Below, piece after piece: positions 1 to 8,870 of a stretch of 64,000 nt of DNA. The notes under the pieces are model-generated. The model was given only the letters and a program-made list of their open reading frames with translations. It had not been told where the DNA came from and did not search any database. How positions within the stretch are numbered: the first letter of the stretch is position 1; every line of letters begins with the position of its first letter. A program made the translations under genes and the position numbers. Source of the DNA: a bacterium. Lineage in GTDB: Bacteria > Eisenbacteria > RBG-16-71-46 > CAIMUX01. The DNA is taken from contig JAUIHP010000002.1 in assembly GCA_030431975.1 (NCBI GenBank), positions 372,001-436,000 of the forward strand, in the 5' to 3' direction.

Positions 1-698
1 TCGGTTCCAACCTCGAGTCGCACCAAATCGGGATTCCCACTGGCGAACGTCGTGAACGCAAGTCCCTTTCCGTTGGGAGACCAGGCCGGTGAGAGCGAGA
101 TCGATCCCAGAGTTGTGACACGCGAAAGGCGCGCTCCGTCATAGTCGATCAGATAAATTTCTTTCGAGCCCGTGGCCGTGCCGACAAATGAGATCCGCGT
201 CGATGCCACGCCCCGCTCCCCCGTCAGATATAGAACGATGTCATCGGAGAAAGCGTGGAGAGCCCAGCGGTCCGGAGGGTCTCCGAGCGGGTACTCGTTC
301 TCGTAGATGAGGTCGCCAGTCTCCGAATCCACGAGCTGTCCCTGAAGGACGACCTTTCCGAAACGTTCGACGACACGCCCCCAGACGACCGCGTCGACGT
401 TGGAGATGCGACTGCCGTATCCCTCCCGACCGACTTCGAAGAAGTCGCTGAACTCGAGGTCCTGGACGATGATCTCTTCCGGCGCCTCTCCCCGGGTCAG
501 GAGCTTCCGCGGCGTCCCCTGGTAGGTGAAGTCGCGAACCAGGATGGGCGTCTTGTCCGCCGCTTCCCGGAGGATCTGGATGTCGAATTCCTTCGGCCCC
601 GTGTCACCGGAGTTCGAGCCGTCCTGCGCCCGAACCGAACCGACACCGGCCAGGCCGACGACGCAAAGAAACGCGAATGTGCGAAGAAAAGGGATCAT
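1..698 (-). CDS. tolB: TolB, N-terminal part (runs off window)
   Basis: Periplasmic Tol-Pal component that links Pal and the Tol inner-membrane complex for outer-membrane integrity. Reading the minus strand from ATG at 698 gives a signal peptide (MIPFLRTFAFLCVVGLAGV...VRAQ). A TolB_N-like alpha/beta domain follows, with the series IIVQDLEFSDFF, VDAVVWGRVVE and ISFVGTATG. The first beta-propeller blade begins at KEIYLIDYDG and SLSPAWSPNGK, which is the WD40-like TolB signature. Only about 232 of the usual 420-440 residues are inside the window. Its ATG overlaps the stop of the TonB-like gene upstream by four bases (ATGA), so the two are translationally coupled. A Pal gene would be expected beyond position 1. 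Identification is firm. Confidence 0.9.
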   Translation of the reverse strand, partial: MIPFLRTFAFLCVVGLAGVGSVRAQDGSNSGDTGPKEFDIQILREAADKTPILVRDFTYQGTPRKLLTRGEAPEEIIVQDLEFSDFFEVGREGYGSRISNVDAVVWGRVVERFGKVVLQGQLVDSETGDLIYENEYPLGDPPDRWALHAFSDDIVLYLTGERGVASTRISFVGTATGSKEIYLIDYDGARLSRVTTLGSISLSPAWSPNGKGLAFTTFASGNPDLVRLEVGT

Positions 699-1423
699 GG
701 AACCTCGACGAAACTAAGATGAATGCCAAGCCACTCGTGCTCATACTTGGCTGGTAGCGGCGGCAACGGTGAAGCCTTTTCCAAGGCCCGGAGTGCGGCT
801 TGGTCAAACAAGAATGACCCGGAGCCGGATTCGACCCGGGCATCGACGATACGTCCCCCCCGCTGCACGCGGAAGTAGACCTTGGCTTTCGTTTCCGTTC
901 CCGGCAACAGCGAGTTGGGAGGCGGAGCCCACTTCGACGAGATCTTTCGACGAAGCTGTTTCAGATAGTAGGCGTACTCGAAAGGCGGACCTTCGATCTC
1001 GATCATGACGTCGTCGCCAAGGGTCGGTCGCTCAGGGGCCTTCTTCGGAATGACTTCCGGCTCGACCGCACCGACTTTTTCCGGCTCGACTTCCGGCGGC
1101 GGAGGTTCCGGTTCCTTCTTCTTCACCGGCGGAGGCGGCTCCTCGACCTTGGGCTCCGGGGGCTTGGGCTTGAACTCTTCGACCTTCTGGAGCGGATCAG
1201 GAACATCCGGCTCGACTTTGGGGTCGACGACTTTCTTCGGGACATCCGGAATGGGGACGGGGACCGGGGCCAAGTCGGCAAACACCTGGACGGGTAGGAG
1301 TTCCTCCTCCGGAGGCTTGAAACGCGGAGTCGCGAAGACGGCGGCGCCGAACACGCCGATGACGTGGAGCGCAGCCGAGAGATAAATGGCGCGCCGAAGG
1401 GTCCAGGGCGAGCGCTTACGCAC
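695..1423 (-). CDS. TonB/TolA-like energy transducer
   Basis: A 242-residue inner-membrane-anchored periplasmic transducer. It has one N-terminal membrane segment (about residues 12-32, AIYLSAALHVIGVFGAAVF). A long Pro/Glu/Lys-rich rod follows (about 40-135, many PEPPPPEVEPEK-like stretches), then a C-terminal TonB_C fold (about 150-242) with the YYLKQLRRKISSKWAPP helix and VYFRVQRGGRIVDARV strands. Because tolB follows with an ATGA overlap, it most likely plays the TolA role, coupling proton motive force to the outer membrane. No TolQ or TolR genes are adjacent in the window, so the motor proteins must lie elsewhere. The start is GTG with only a weak ribosome site. TonB and TolA cannot be separated from sequence alone. 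Confidence 0.8.
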   Translation of the reverse strand: MRKRSPWTLRRAIYLSAALHVIGVFGAAVFATPRFKPPEEELLPVQVFADLAPVPVPIPDVPKKVVDPKVEPDVPDPLQKVEEFKPKPPEPKVEEPPPPVKKKEPEPPPPEVEPEKVGAVEPEVIPKKAPERPTLGDDVMIEIEGPPFEYAYYLKQLRRKISSKWAPPPNSLLPGTETKAKVYFRVQRGGRIVDARVESGSGSFLFDQAALRALEKASPLPPLPAKYEHEWLGIHLSFVEVP

Positions 1424-1482
1424 GTTCAGCCGCAGCCCCGCCGACTCGAGGATCTGCCGCTCGCCTCTGTCGAGTGTTCAGG

Positions 1483-1587
1483 ATTGGGTCGTCCAGCATC
1501 AGGTCGTCCTGCATCGCGTCTTCTTGCGTCGCGTCGTGTCGAATTGCGTCGTGTTGCATTGCGTCGTCTTGCATTGCGTCGTTCACT
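1483..1587. repeat. Seven tandem 15-bp units
   Basis: Seven contiguous 15-bp copies with consensus ATTGCGTCGTSTTGC; the inner copies at 1543-1572 are nearly identical. They lie in the gap between the ABC-class ATPase stop (1601) and the TonB-like start (1423). Read on the minus strand they would encode DAMQD-type pentapeptides in a short frame, but that frame overlaps both neighbours and has no support as a gene. The rest of the gap shows nothing else. Confidence 0.9.
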
Positions 1588-1600
1588 CGGTTGCGGGTCA

Positions 1601-3388
1601 CTACTCGGGCTCCAAACCCCAATCGACCCTGGGTGCGGGCCGGGACCGGAGTCGATCAAACGTCCCGGCCACCTCCAACCAACGGACTGCCGCCACGTCG
1701 ACGGCTGGCTCTGGTCCGAAACCGTCGAGTCCGGCCCGGGACCATTCAGCCTCTACTGCTCCTTTCAGAGCAAGCACATCCCTCATCTCACCCGAACGCG
1801 TGCCGGAAAGTTCCCGCTGCCTCCAGGAGACGATCCGACTCAAGAACCGGCTCGAGGCGATATCCCGAAGCGACTCCATTCCATGAAGTTGCACTTCCAC
1901 CCTTTCGACGGTGATCCGGTCCGGAGCCAGGGCCTTGACCCGCGATCCTCGCGGACCGTTCGCTTTGGGTCCCGAGCTGAAACTTCGGGCCGTTTCCATG
2001 GCCTCGCGAAAGCGACCGGCTTCCGTATCGTCGGGATTCAGCGGGTCGCGTTCCCTCGCAATCTCCCGCGCACGGTGAGTCTCGTCAATTGGGCGGTATG
2101 TGTCCAGCACCAGAACGCGGTCGGCGACTCGGAAGTACTCCCCGGATCCGCCGACGACGAGCACCAGCGAGACCCCAAGCTTCTCGAAGAGGGTCCGCGC
2201 CTGGTGCAGCAGGGGCTGGATCGGCTCGCGATCCCGGGCCAGGAGCCGTTCCATCAACGGATCCCGGATCATGAAGTTGGTCGCCGAGGTGTCCTCATCG
2301 ATCAGGAGGAATCGGCTTCCGGCCTGCATCGCTTCCAGGATGGCGGCGGCCTGCGAGGTCGACCCGCTGGCATTTTCCGTGGTCAGGCTCCCCGTCGAGC
2401 GGCCCAGCGGGAGATCCCGAAGGAAAGGACGTAGGTCCATCTCGTGTATGGCCCGTCCGTCTTCGGCGCGCACGGACTGAGCATCCGGGCGGACCGCCAC
2501 CCGTTCGCGGCCGTCTCCCGGAACGTGCGGAACGATGGCCGACGAGAGAGCCCGAAGAAGCGTGCTCTTGCCGTGAAAACCGCCGCCACAGAGCAGCGTG
2601 ACCCCGGGCTCCAGCGCCATGCCCGTCGTCGGCCCTGCATGCGGAAGCTCGACCGTCTGGCGCATGGAGATCGGAGACTCGAAGAGAACGACATCCTCAC
2701 CGAGCAGCGGCCGCTCGTCGTTCCCCGCTCTTCTCGCCAACGAGGAACCGTCCGCAACGAAACCGATCCACCCCTCGTCCTCGAGTCGCGATTGTAGGAA
2801 AGCGAAGTCCTCGCAGGCCGCGACGTGACGTTCCAGAGCGTCCAACCGGACCCCGTCCGCGAAGACGCGAGCGACGAGATCCTCGGGGAAATCGATCAGG
2901 AGCTCATGGGCCAGCCTCCCGAGAATCCGACGTCCGCGCGCGGGCAGGTCCAGGGTCAAACGAACCTCGACGGCATCTTCGTGAAGAAGGACGGCAGTCC
3001 GGTCGAGGATTTCCTGACCATGCGGCATCATTCGGGCCAGAGAGCGGCCGTTGGTTTGTCTGGGGCTGTGCTTTTCCAGCCACGCACCGACCGTCCGTCC
3101 CAAGAAGTCCCGCACGGCAACGGCTCGCGCCGACTCGACGTCGATTCGTCCCATCTGTCGACAGCCCTGAGCCCCGAGCCGGGTTCCGTCGGCGGGATTC
3201 AGGCTCGTTTGCGACCAGGGAATCCACAGCCGAGCCTTGGATGGGGATGCGAACGGGTCGCCCTGCACCCGAAGGATCTCCAGGTCGACTCCGTCCAGCG
3301 CCCAACGACCCCGGAGATCGCGGTAGGCGGGATACGGCCCTCCGTCTCGTCGGCGGCAGAACTCTTCCAGGTGCTCCCGTAGCTGCAT
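1601..3388 (-). CDS. ABC-class ATPase (ABC_ATPase, PF09818-like)
   Basis: A 595-residue soluble protein of the 'predicted ATPase of the ABC class' family; biological role unknown. The P-loop is GGGFHGKSTLLRALS (about residue 275). A signature-like stretch TENASGSTSQAAAI follows, then a Walker B-like strand FLLIDEDTSATNFMIRD. A D-loop/H-loop region ends in LVLVVGGSGEYFRVADRVLVLD. The N-terminal 200 residues (YRDLRGRW...LRVQGDPFASPSKARLW) and the QTVELPHAG segment are characteristic of this family, which lacks membrane segments and is not a transporter. Length is near the family norm of 550-600. It precedes the TonB-like/tolB pair on the same strand but is separated by 177 bp containing a minisatellite, so co-transcription is uncertain. 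Confidence 0.85.
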   Translation of the reverse strand: MQLREHLEEFCRRRDGGPYPAYRDLRGRWALDGVDLEILRVQGDPFASPSKARLWIPWSQTSLNPADGTRLGAQGCRQMGRIDVESARAVAVRDFLGRTVGAWLEKHSPRQTNGRSLARMMPHGQEILDRTAVLLHEDAVEVRLTLDLPARGRRILGRLAHELLIDFPEDLVARVFADGVRLDALERHVAACEDFAFLQSRLEDEGWIGFVADGSSLARRAGNDERPLLGEDVVLFESPISMRQTVELPHAGPTTGMALEPGVTLLCGGGFHGKSTLLRALSSAIVPHVPGDGRERVAVRPDAQSVRAEDGRAIHEMDLRPFLRDLPLGRSTGSLTTENASGSTSQAAAILEAMQAGSRFLLIDEDTSATNFMIRDPLMERLLARDREPIQPLLHQARTLFEKLGVSLVLVVGGSGEYFRVADRVLVLDTYRPIDETHRAREIARERDPLNPDDTEAGRFREAMETARSFSSGPKANGPRGSRVKALAPDRITVERVEVQLHGMESLRDIASSRFLSRIVSWRQRELSGTRSGEMRDVLALKGAVEAEWSRAGLDGFGPEPAVDVAAVRWLEVAGTFDRLRSRPAPRVDWGLEPE

Positions 3389-3487
3389 GGTGAGGAAGCT
3401 ACCCGAACTCCATAACTGCTGCAGGATCCCACGCCCCTATTCGGGATCCCGATTCAGCCGGGCTGAGCCGGGGCCTTGCCGGCCTGC

Positions 3488-3515
3488 CCTATCGGTGCCT
3501 GCCTATCGGTGCCTC
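3488..3515. repeat. Direct 14-bp duplication
   Basis: Two adjacent copies of CCTATCGGTGCCT(G/C) lie in the 197-bp gap between the divergent ABC-class ATPase and the Gfo/Idh/MocA gene. It may be slippage or a tandem operator. Downstream, GGCTATCCT at 3534-3542 resembles a -10 element for the rightward gene. Confidence 0.6.
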
Positions 3516-3585
3516 CCCCGACATCACGGGTTCGGCTATCCTCCGCGGATGCCCGCGAGGGCAGTCTCTTTCGAAAGGAGTTGGC

Positions 3586-4662
3586 ATGGCAGAGCTTCGG
3601 GTCGCTTTCCTCGGAAACGGTTTCTCGCGCAAGGTCATGCTTCCCTGTCTGCGCCACGTGGAGGGGATGCGAGCCGTCGGATTGGCAAGCCCCAACCTGG
3701 CCCGAGCCCGGGAGACAGCCGCTCTCTTCGAGATCGAGCACGTCTTCGCCGACCATCGCGAACTGCTGAACACCGCACGACCAGACCTGGTCTTCGTTGT
3801 CACTCCGCCCCATCGCCATCTGGAGCAGACACTGGACGCGATGCGCCTGGGTTGCCACGTCGTCTGCGAGAAACCGACGGCCCTTCACGGCGGCCAGTCG
3901 GCCGAGATGCTGCGGGAGCACGAACTGCGCCCGGGTCAGCTTTGTCTCATCGACCACGAACTTCGGATGGACCCGCGGCGGCGACAGATGCGGGAATGGA
4001 TTGAAGCAGGCAGACTGGGCGCCCCCTATCGCGCCAGCTACATCGTCCAGTCGCCAGGGCGATCGGACCCGAGCGCTCCGTGGACCTGGTGGAGCGATGC
4101 GTCCCAGGGGGGCGGCGCGTTGGGCGCGCTCGGATCGCATGCCGTCGACTCTTTGCGATCATGCCTGGGCGAGGTGGTGGCGGTGAAGGGAATGCTCGAC
4201 ACGTTCATCAAGAGCCGCCTCGAACCCGAATCCGGAAAGGAACGCGCCGTCACGTCCGATGATTTCGCCGGAGCCTGGATTCGGTTTGCGTCCGGCGCTC
4301 TCGCCACGATGGAGGTCTCCGTCGCCGAGGTCGAGCGTCGTCACGAGTTTTCCGTGACCGGCTCGAAAGGCGCCGTCCAGGTCACCGAGCAGGGGCCGCT
4401 TCGGGCCGAGTTTCCGCGAGGCGCAGGCATGGAGCCTGTCGACATTGAGGACGATCTACCCCCCAACCGAGAACTCGACATTCCGGATACCGATTGGGCT
4501 CGAAGCTTCCTGCGACTCTGCCGCCACATCGTCGCCGCTCTGGGTGAGGGCCGGATTTCGGTCGAGGGAGCGGCCGACATTGTCGATGGACACAGGAACC
4601 AGCTCGTGCTCGACGCCATCCGGAAGTCACACGAGAGCAAGGACTGGGTCCACCTTGACTGA
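3586..4662 (+). CDS. Gfo/Idh/MocA-family NAD(P)-dependent oxidoreductase
   Basis: A 358-residue cytosolic dehydrogenase. The N-terminal Rossmann fold opens with LRVAFLGNGFSRKVMLPCL and continues to DLVFVVTPPHRHLEQTLDAM. The family lysine motif is present as HVVCEKPTAL (about residues 93-102). The C-terminal alpha/beta domain (about 125-340) carries GGGALGALGSHAVDSLRSCLG, whose His lies at the usual catalytic position. The substrate is probably a sugar or cyclitol derivative, but the exact reaction cannot be read from sequence. ATG 3586 is preceded by GAAAGGAG at good spacing. It is followed by trkA after 99 bp on the same strand. Confidence 0.85.
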   Translation: MAELRVAFLGNGFSRKVMLPCLRHVEGMRAVGLASPNLARARETAALFEIEHVFADHRELLNTARPDLVFVVTPPHRHLEQTLDAMRLGCHVVCEKPTALHGGQSAEMLREHELRPGQLCLIDHELRMDPRRRQMREWIEAGRLGAPYRASYIVQSPGRSDPSAPWTWWSDASQGGGALGALGSHAVDSLRSCLGEVVAVKGMLDTFIKSRLEPESGKERAVTSDDFAGAWIRFASGALATMEVSVAEVERRHEFSVTGSKGAVQVTEQGPLRAEFPRGAGMEPVDIEDDLPPNRELDIPDTDWARSFLRLCRHIVAALGEGRISVEGAADIVDGHRNQLVLDAIRKSHESKDWVHLD

Positions 4663-4761
4663 TCGCGAACTCTTCTTCCCGTCGGGGTTGTCTTCGCCGT
4701 CGGAGTCGTGTTCACTGCCGCGATCACTCTCTTGGTCGCCGCCACGGAAGGAGTTCCGAAC

Positions 4762-6108
4762 ATGAAGATCGTCGTCGTCGGGGCCGGCGAGGTGGGTACG
4801 CACATCACCTCCCACCTCTCCTCGGAAGGACACGATGTCATCCTCGTCGACAACGATGCGGGTCGTCTGCAAAAGGCGGAGAACGACCTCGACGCACTGA
4901 CCGTCCAAGGCAACGGAGCCAGCCTTGCCGTCCTCGAAAGGGCCGGGGGCGGCAGCGCGGATATGATCATCGCGGTGACCAACGTCGATGAGATCAACAT
5001 CGTCGCCTGCGTCACCGGGAAAGCCCTGGGAATCAAGCGACGCGTGGCCCGCGTCAAGGACGTCGACTACTTCGCGGAGCGGGCCGGCCGCTCCATGCAG
5101 AAGGCCGGCGTCGACCTCATGGTCAACCCCGATCTCGAGGCGGCCCTCGACATCGAGCGGCTGGTTTCCCTGCCGGGTGCCACCGACGTGACCGACTTCG
5201 GCGAGGCTCGCGCCCGTATGGTCGGCCTCTACGTCGCCGAGAACAGCGAGGTCATCGGAACTCCGCTACGTGAACTCGATCGCAAGTTCGGGCCGCTTCC
5301 TGTGACGATCGTGGCCATCCTCCGCAACGAGGAGACGATGATCCCGGACGGTGAAACCAAACTCCAACCCGGCGACCACGTCTTCGTCATCGGAGAGAGT
5401 TGGCTCATGCCGGATGTCATGGGACTCATCGGCGAGGACATCGAACCGGTTCACAACGTCATGGTCGTGGGTGCAGGTCCCGTTTCCCGACATCTCGCCC
5501 GTTACCTCGTGCGTCACAAGATCAAGGTGAAGATCATCGAAGAGAACGCGGAGAAAGCGCGACGCGTGGCTGCCGAACTCGATCACGTCATGCTTCTTCA
5601 CGGCGACGGAACGGACGTCGAACTCCTGGACGCCGAAGACGTCGGCCAGATGGACGCCTTCATCGCGGCCAGCAACGACGAAGAGACGAACATCATGTCC
5701 TGTGTTCTCGCGAGGCACCTGGGAGCAAAGAAAACGATCTCGCTCATTCGTCGTTCCAACTACGTTCCCCTGATGCACGCGGTCGGAATCGACGCGGCCG
5801 TTTCCGTTCGACTCAGTACGGCTACCGCCATCATGAAGCACTTCCGAAAAGGTGAGATCCTAAGCTTCGCGCAACTGAAGGAAAGCGACGCGGAAGCCCT
5901 TGAGTTCCTGGCCCAACCCGGGTGTCGCGCGGTGAAGAAACCGCTGCTCAAGCTGAGTATTCCGAGGAACGCGGTCGTCGGGGCCGTCATTCGCGGCACG
6001 CAGGTCATCGTTCCCCGCGGTGATACACAAATCATGGACGGCGATCGTGTCGTCGTCTTCGCGCTTCACGACGCGATCGAGGGAGTGGAGAAGATCTTCA
6101 GCTGCTAG
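4762..6108 (+). CDS. trkA: Trk potassium uptake regulatory subunit TrkA
   Basis: Cytosolic NAD-binding gating subunit of Trk/Ktr potassium transporters. It has the two-fold architecture: RCK_N with MKIVVVGAGEVGTHI and acidic strand end VILVDND, then RCK_C (about 140-220), then a second RCK_N beginning NVMVVGAGPVSRHLARYL with VKIIEENAEKA, then a second RCK_C to the end. The start is set at ATG 4762 because the nucleotide fold begins there and AAGGAG lies nine bases upstream; a longer frame from 4708 adds 18 unsupported residues. The resulting 448 residues match the family. No trkH/trkG partner is adjacent. The window has a second TrkA-like protein at 61983. Confidence 0.93.
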   Translation: MKIVVVGAGEVGTHITSHLSSEGHDVILVDNDAGRLQKAENDLDALTVQGNGASLAVLERAGGGSADMIIAVTNVDEINIVACVTGKALGIKRRVARVKDVDYFAERAGRSMQKAGVDLMVNPDLEAALDIERLVSLPGATDVTDFGEARARMVGLYVAENSEVIGTPLRELDRKFGPLPVTIVAILRNEETMIPDGETKLQPGDHVFVIGESWLMPDVMGLIGEDIEPVHNVMVVGAGPVSRHLARYLVRHKIKVKIIEENAEKARRVAAELDHVMLLHGDGTDVELLDAEDVGQMDAFIAASNDEETNIMSCVLARHLGAKKTISLIRRSNYVPLMHAVGIDAAVSVRLSTATAIMKHFRKGEILSFAQLKESDAEALEFLAQPGCRAVKKPLLKLSIPRNAVVGAVIRGTQVIVPRGDTQIMDGDRVVVFALHDAIEGVEKIFSC

Positions 6109-6131
6109 CCGGGAGTGTCTCCGGAGCCCGG

Positions 6132-7142
6132 TTAACGCAGCCGCTCCACGATGGCGTCGGTAAACGACTGAGTCTTGGCGTCCCCACCCAGGTCCGGCGT
6201 ACGAATGTCTCCCGCAGCCAGGGTATCCTCGATGGCCTTGCGTAGAGCGTTCCCTTCAGTCTCAAAGCCCAGGTGGTCGAGCATGAAGCCGCCGGCGAGC
6301 ATCACGGCAAGAGGGTTGGCAATCCCGCGACCTGCAATGTCGGGCGCACTACCATGAACCGCTTCGAAGATGGCGTACTCGTCCCCGAGGTTCTCCCCTG
6401 CCGCGACCCCCAGCCCGCCAACCAGTCCGGCGGTCAGATCGCTGAGAATGTCGCCGAAGAGATTCGTGGTCACGAGCACGTCGAAGTCGCTGGGTCGGCG
6501 AACGAGTCGCATGCAGCAAGCATCGACGATGACGTCGTGGAACTCGACGTCGGGAAACTCTTCCGCCACTTCGCGACCGACTTCGAGGAACAGGCCGCTG
6601 GTGGCTTTGAGAATGTTCGCCTTGTGAACGACGTGCAGCCGTTTGGCCGGTCGCGAGCGGGCAATCTCGAAGGCGCGACGAATGACGCGCTCACTTCCCT
6701 TTCGGGTGATGATGGCCCGACTCTCGGCAATGTTCTTTTCCCGATCGAGCCAGGCTTCGAGGCCCGAGTAGAGGCCTTCGGTGTTCTCGCGGACGACGAC
6801 CAGATCCACGTCGTCGAACGGAACCTGGATTCCCGGAAGAATGCTGGCCGGTCGGATGTTGGCGTAGAGGTCGAACTCGGCCCGCAAAGCCACATTGATG
6901 CTTCGAAACCCCTTGCCGACCGGTGTCGTCAGCGGGCCCTTCAGGGCCACCCGGTTTTCCTTGATCGACTCGATCGTCTGTTCGGGAAGCGGGGTGCCGT
7001 GCTCTTCGGCGCAGGCTTCGCCGGCCGGCCTCTCCTCCCATTCGATCGAAGCCCCCGTCGCCTCGACAGCCCGGACGGTGGCGCGAACGATTTCCGGTCC
7101 GATCCCGTCTCCGTGGATGAGTGTGACTTTCTTGGCTGCCAT
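6132..7142 (-). CDS. Isocitrate dehydrogenase, probably NAD-dependent
   Basis: A 336-residue beta-decarboxylating dehydrogenase of the isocitrate/isopropylmalate family. It starts MAAKKVTLIHGDGIGPEIV at ATG 7142, with GGAGGG upstream; an in-frame extension to 7337 is not conserved-looking. The substrate loop reads GKGFRSINVALRAEFDLYAN. Ser and Asn at these positions are the isocitrate signature, whereas isopropylmalate enzymes differ here. The cofactor loop EAVHGSAPDIAGRGIANP has Asp-Ile where NADP enzymes carry Lys-Tyr, which suggests NAD. Mg-binding Asp lie in FDVLVTTNLFGDILSDL. It would serve the TCA cycle. It is convergent with trkA; the 23-bp gap holds a short CCGGG...CCCGG dyad. Confidence 0.87.
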   Translation of the reverse strand: MAAKKVTLIHGDGIGPEIVRATVRAVEATGASIEWEERPAGEACAEEHGTPLPEQTIESIKENRVALKGPLTTPVGKGFRSINVALRAEFDLYANIRPASILPGIQVPFDDVDLVVVRENTEGLYSGLEAWLDREKNIAESRAIITRKGSERVIRRAFEIARSRPAKRLHVVHKANILKATSGLFLEVGREVAEEFPDVEFHDVIVDACCMRLVRRPSDFDVLVTTNLFGDILSDLTAGLVGGLGVAAGENLGDEYAIFEAVHGSAPDIAGRGIANPLAVMLAGGFMLDHLGFETEGNALRKAIEDTLAAGDIRTPDLGGDAKTQSFTDAIVERLR

Positions 7143-7252
7143 GGACGAACGACCCTCCGTTGGTTGCAATGGAATGGGAGAGACTAACCGCTCGACTCGT
7201 ACATGAAAAGGACGGCTCGACTCGTCGATAAAAAGGAGGACGATTCCCGGAT

Positions 7253-8809
7253 CTATTCGGCGAAGAGGTTGCCTGGAGCGAGAATGCCCTTGGGATCGAG
7301 GGCGGCCTTGACGCCGCGCATGGCGTCGAGCTGCCACGTCGGGTAGAGATCCCGGAAGAGCTCGGCCTTGATCTTGCCGATCCCGTGCTCGGCGGAGATC
7401 GTCCCACCGAGTTCCAGGGCGCGCCGGCTCATGATGCGAATGGCGCGTCGGGCCGCCTCGAGATCCTCACCGTCGAGCGCGACGATGTTGAAGTGCGGAT
7501 GTCCGTTGCCGACGTGACCGTACGCGGTGACTGTCCCCCGGATCGATTCCTTGGCCCAGCCGTACATTTCGAACATCACGGTTTCGAGATGCGCCAACGG
7601 AACCGCAAAATCTGTCGACAACTTTCCGCCCCCGTCCGGAACTGCGCGATCGCCGGCTTCGTTCATTCGGGCGGGAATCGCATGCCTTACTTTTCGTAGG
7701 GTTTCATGCTCCAGGGGCGTTTGTGCGAGAAACGCCCGCGACGCGAGAGGTGTCGCTTCCTCCAGCGCGGCCGCCCACCTCTCGACCTTGTCCATGAGCC
7801 GCCCCGGCTCCGCTTCCTCTTCGAAGAGAAGGGCCGCGCCGGCTTCCTCGGGAATCGGTGGGCCGATGGGGTCCTTTCGAACCAGGTCCAACGCCGCACG
7901 GTCGAAGAGTTCCAGGCATCGCGGAGTGAGCGGATCCGCGGGGCCGGTGGTGGCCGACGAGATCCGCTCCGACGACACCCCCTCGGACGACATCCGTTGA
8001 GACGACATCGCCGGAGACGACTTCGCCCCATCGCGGCTTCCGACACCGGCGGCGAGCCAGTTCCCCCTCCCGGCGTGGCCGCGAAGAGTCGGGTCGTTGG
8101 CAACTACCGATCGAACGAAAGCCAGCGCCTCACGCCAATCTCGAAAGAAGGCCCAGCCGGCCAGGACTTCCGCGGGCAGCGGAAGCAACTGGATCTCGAT
8201 CTCGGTAACGAGACCCAACGTCCCCTCGCTTCCGATGAACGGGTCGACCGGATCCTGAAAACCGAAGTAGCCCGTCGCGTTCTTCGAGGCCTCGACCCGG
8301 CGCACCGCCCGCGCCTCTCCGCCTGCGGTAACGACGCGAAGAGCGCGAATCCAGTCGCGTGTCGGGCCGTAGCGATAGGTGCGGGAACCGCTGGCGTTCG
8401 TCGCCACCGTCCCGCCCAGACTGCATTCGTTTTCGCTCGTCGGGTCCGGCGGATAGAAAAGGCCCTTCTCCGCCAGGGTCCGTTTGAGGTGTCCGAGATT
8501 GATCCCCGGCTCCACCCGGGCGAATCGAAGGCCTTCGTCGATCTCGAGAATCCGGTCCATGGCCACCATCGAAAGTGCCAGACCGCGCGATACGACCGAG
8601 GACCCCGTCGTGCTGGAGAGAAGCCCCTGCGCGGTCAGGGGCTCGCCTGTCGAAGCGGCCAGCCGGACCAACTCCTGAACCTCCGCCTCGGATTGGGGAC
8701 GCGCCAAGCCGTCCGGCAGTCGCCGGAGTCCGGAGGCATCCTCGGCCACGGACGTCAACACGTCCGCGTCGCGAGTCACCCGCGGATGCTCGATCCGGGA
8801 ATCGATCAC
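7253..8809 (-). CDS. FAD-linked oxidase, glycolate oxidase GlcD / D-lactate dehydrogenase type
   Basis: A 518-residue flavoprotein that oxidises 2-hydroxy acids. The FAD_binding_4 (PCMH) domain (about 35-220) includes LTAQGLLSSTTGSSV, FARVEPGINLGHLKRTL, SLGGTVATNASGSRTYRYG and DPFIGSEGTLGLVTEIEIQLL. The C-terminal FAD-oxidase domain contains the metal/substrate histidines YGHVGNGHPHFNIV and ISAEHGIGKIK. Unusual: residues 263-287 are a low-complexity insert of pentapeptide repeats (MSSQR, MSSEG, VSSER type) encoded by 15-bp tandem repeats. Glycolate versus D-lactate cannot be decided, and no GlcE/GlcF partner is adjacent. The start is GTG with a weak ribosome site, 61 bp after era. Confidence 0.85.
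   Translation of the reverse strand: MIDSRIEHPRVTRDADVLTSVAEDASGLRRLPDGLARPQSEAEVQELVRLAASTGEPLTAQGLLSSTTGSSVVSRGLALSMVAMDRILEIDEGLRFARVEPGINLGHLKRTLAEKGLFYPPDPTSENECSLGGTVATNASGSRTYRYGPTRDWIRALRVVTAGGEARAVRRVEASKNATGYFGFQDPVDPFIGSEGTLGLVTEIEIQLLPLPAEVLAGWAFFRDWREALAFVRSVVANDPTLRGHAGRGNWLAAGVGSRDGAKSSPAMSSQRMSSEGVSSERISSATTGPADPLTPRCLELFDRAALDLVRKDPIGPPIPEEAGAALLFEEEAEPGRLMDKVERWAAALEEATPLASRAFLAQTPLEHETLRKVRHAIPARMNEAGDRAVPDGGGKLSTDFAVPLAHLETVMFEMYGWAKESIRGTVTAYGHVGNGHPHFNIVALDGEDLEAARRAIRIMSRRALELGGTISAEHGIGKIKAELFRDLYPTWQLDAMRGVKAALDPKGILAPGNLFAE
7949..8023. repeat. Five in-frame 15-bp tandem units inside the GlcD-like gene
   Basis: Five consecutive 15-bp units share GACGACAT-type ends (for example CCGTTGAGACGACAT). 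On the minus strand each codes for one (M/V/I)SSxx pentapeptide at residues 263-287, in a surface-loop region between the two FAD domains. Period and frame are preserved exactly. Confidence 0.85.
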
Positions 8810-8870
8810 AGTGGCGATCCCGACCGGCTTGCCATCCGAGCTACGTGCAGAAGGTCCATTCCGGCCTCGA

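Noticed and set aside
1416-1622. Short leftward frame encoding DAMQD-type repeats
   Set aside because: It is created by the 15-bp tandem array, overlaps both neighbouring genes and has no ribosome site.
6109-6131. CCGGG...CCCGG dyad between trkA and isocitrate dehydrogenase as bidirectional terminator
   Set aside because: Only a 5-bp stem and no T-run on either strand; too weak to list as a terminator.
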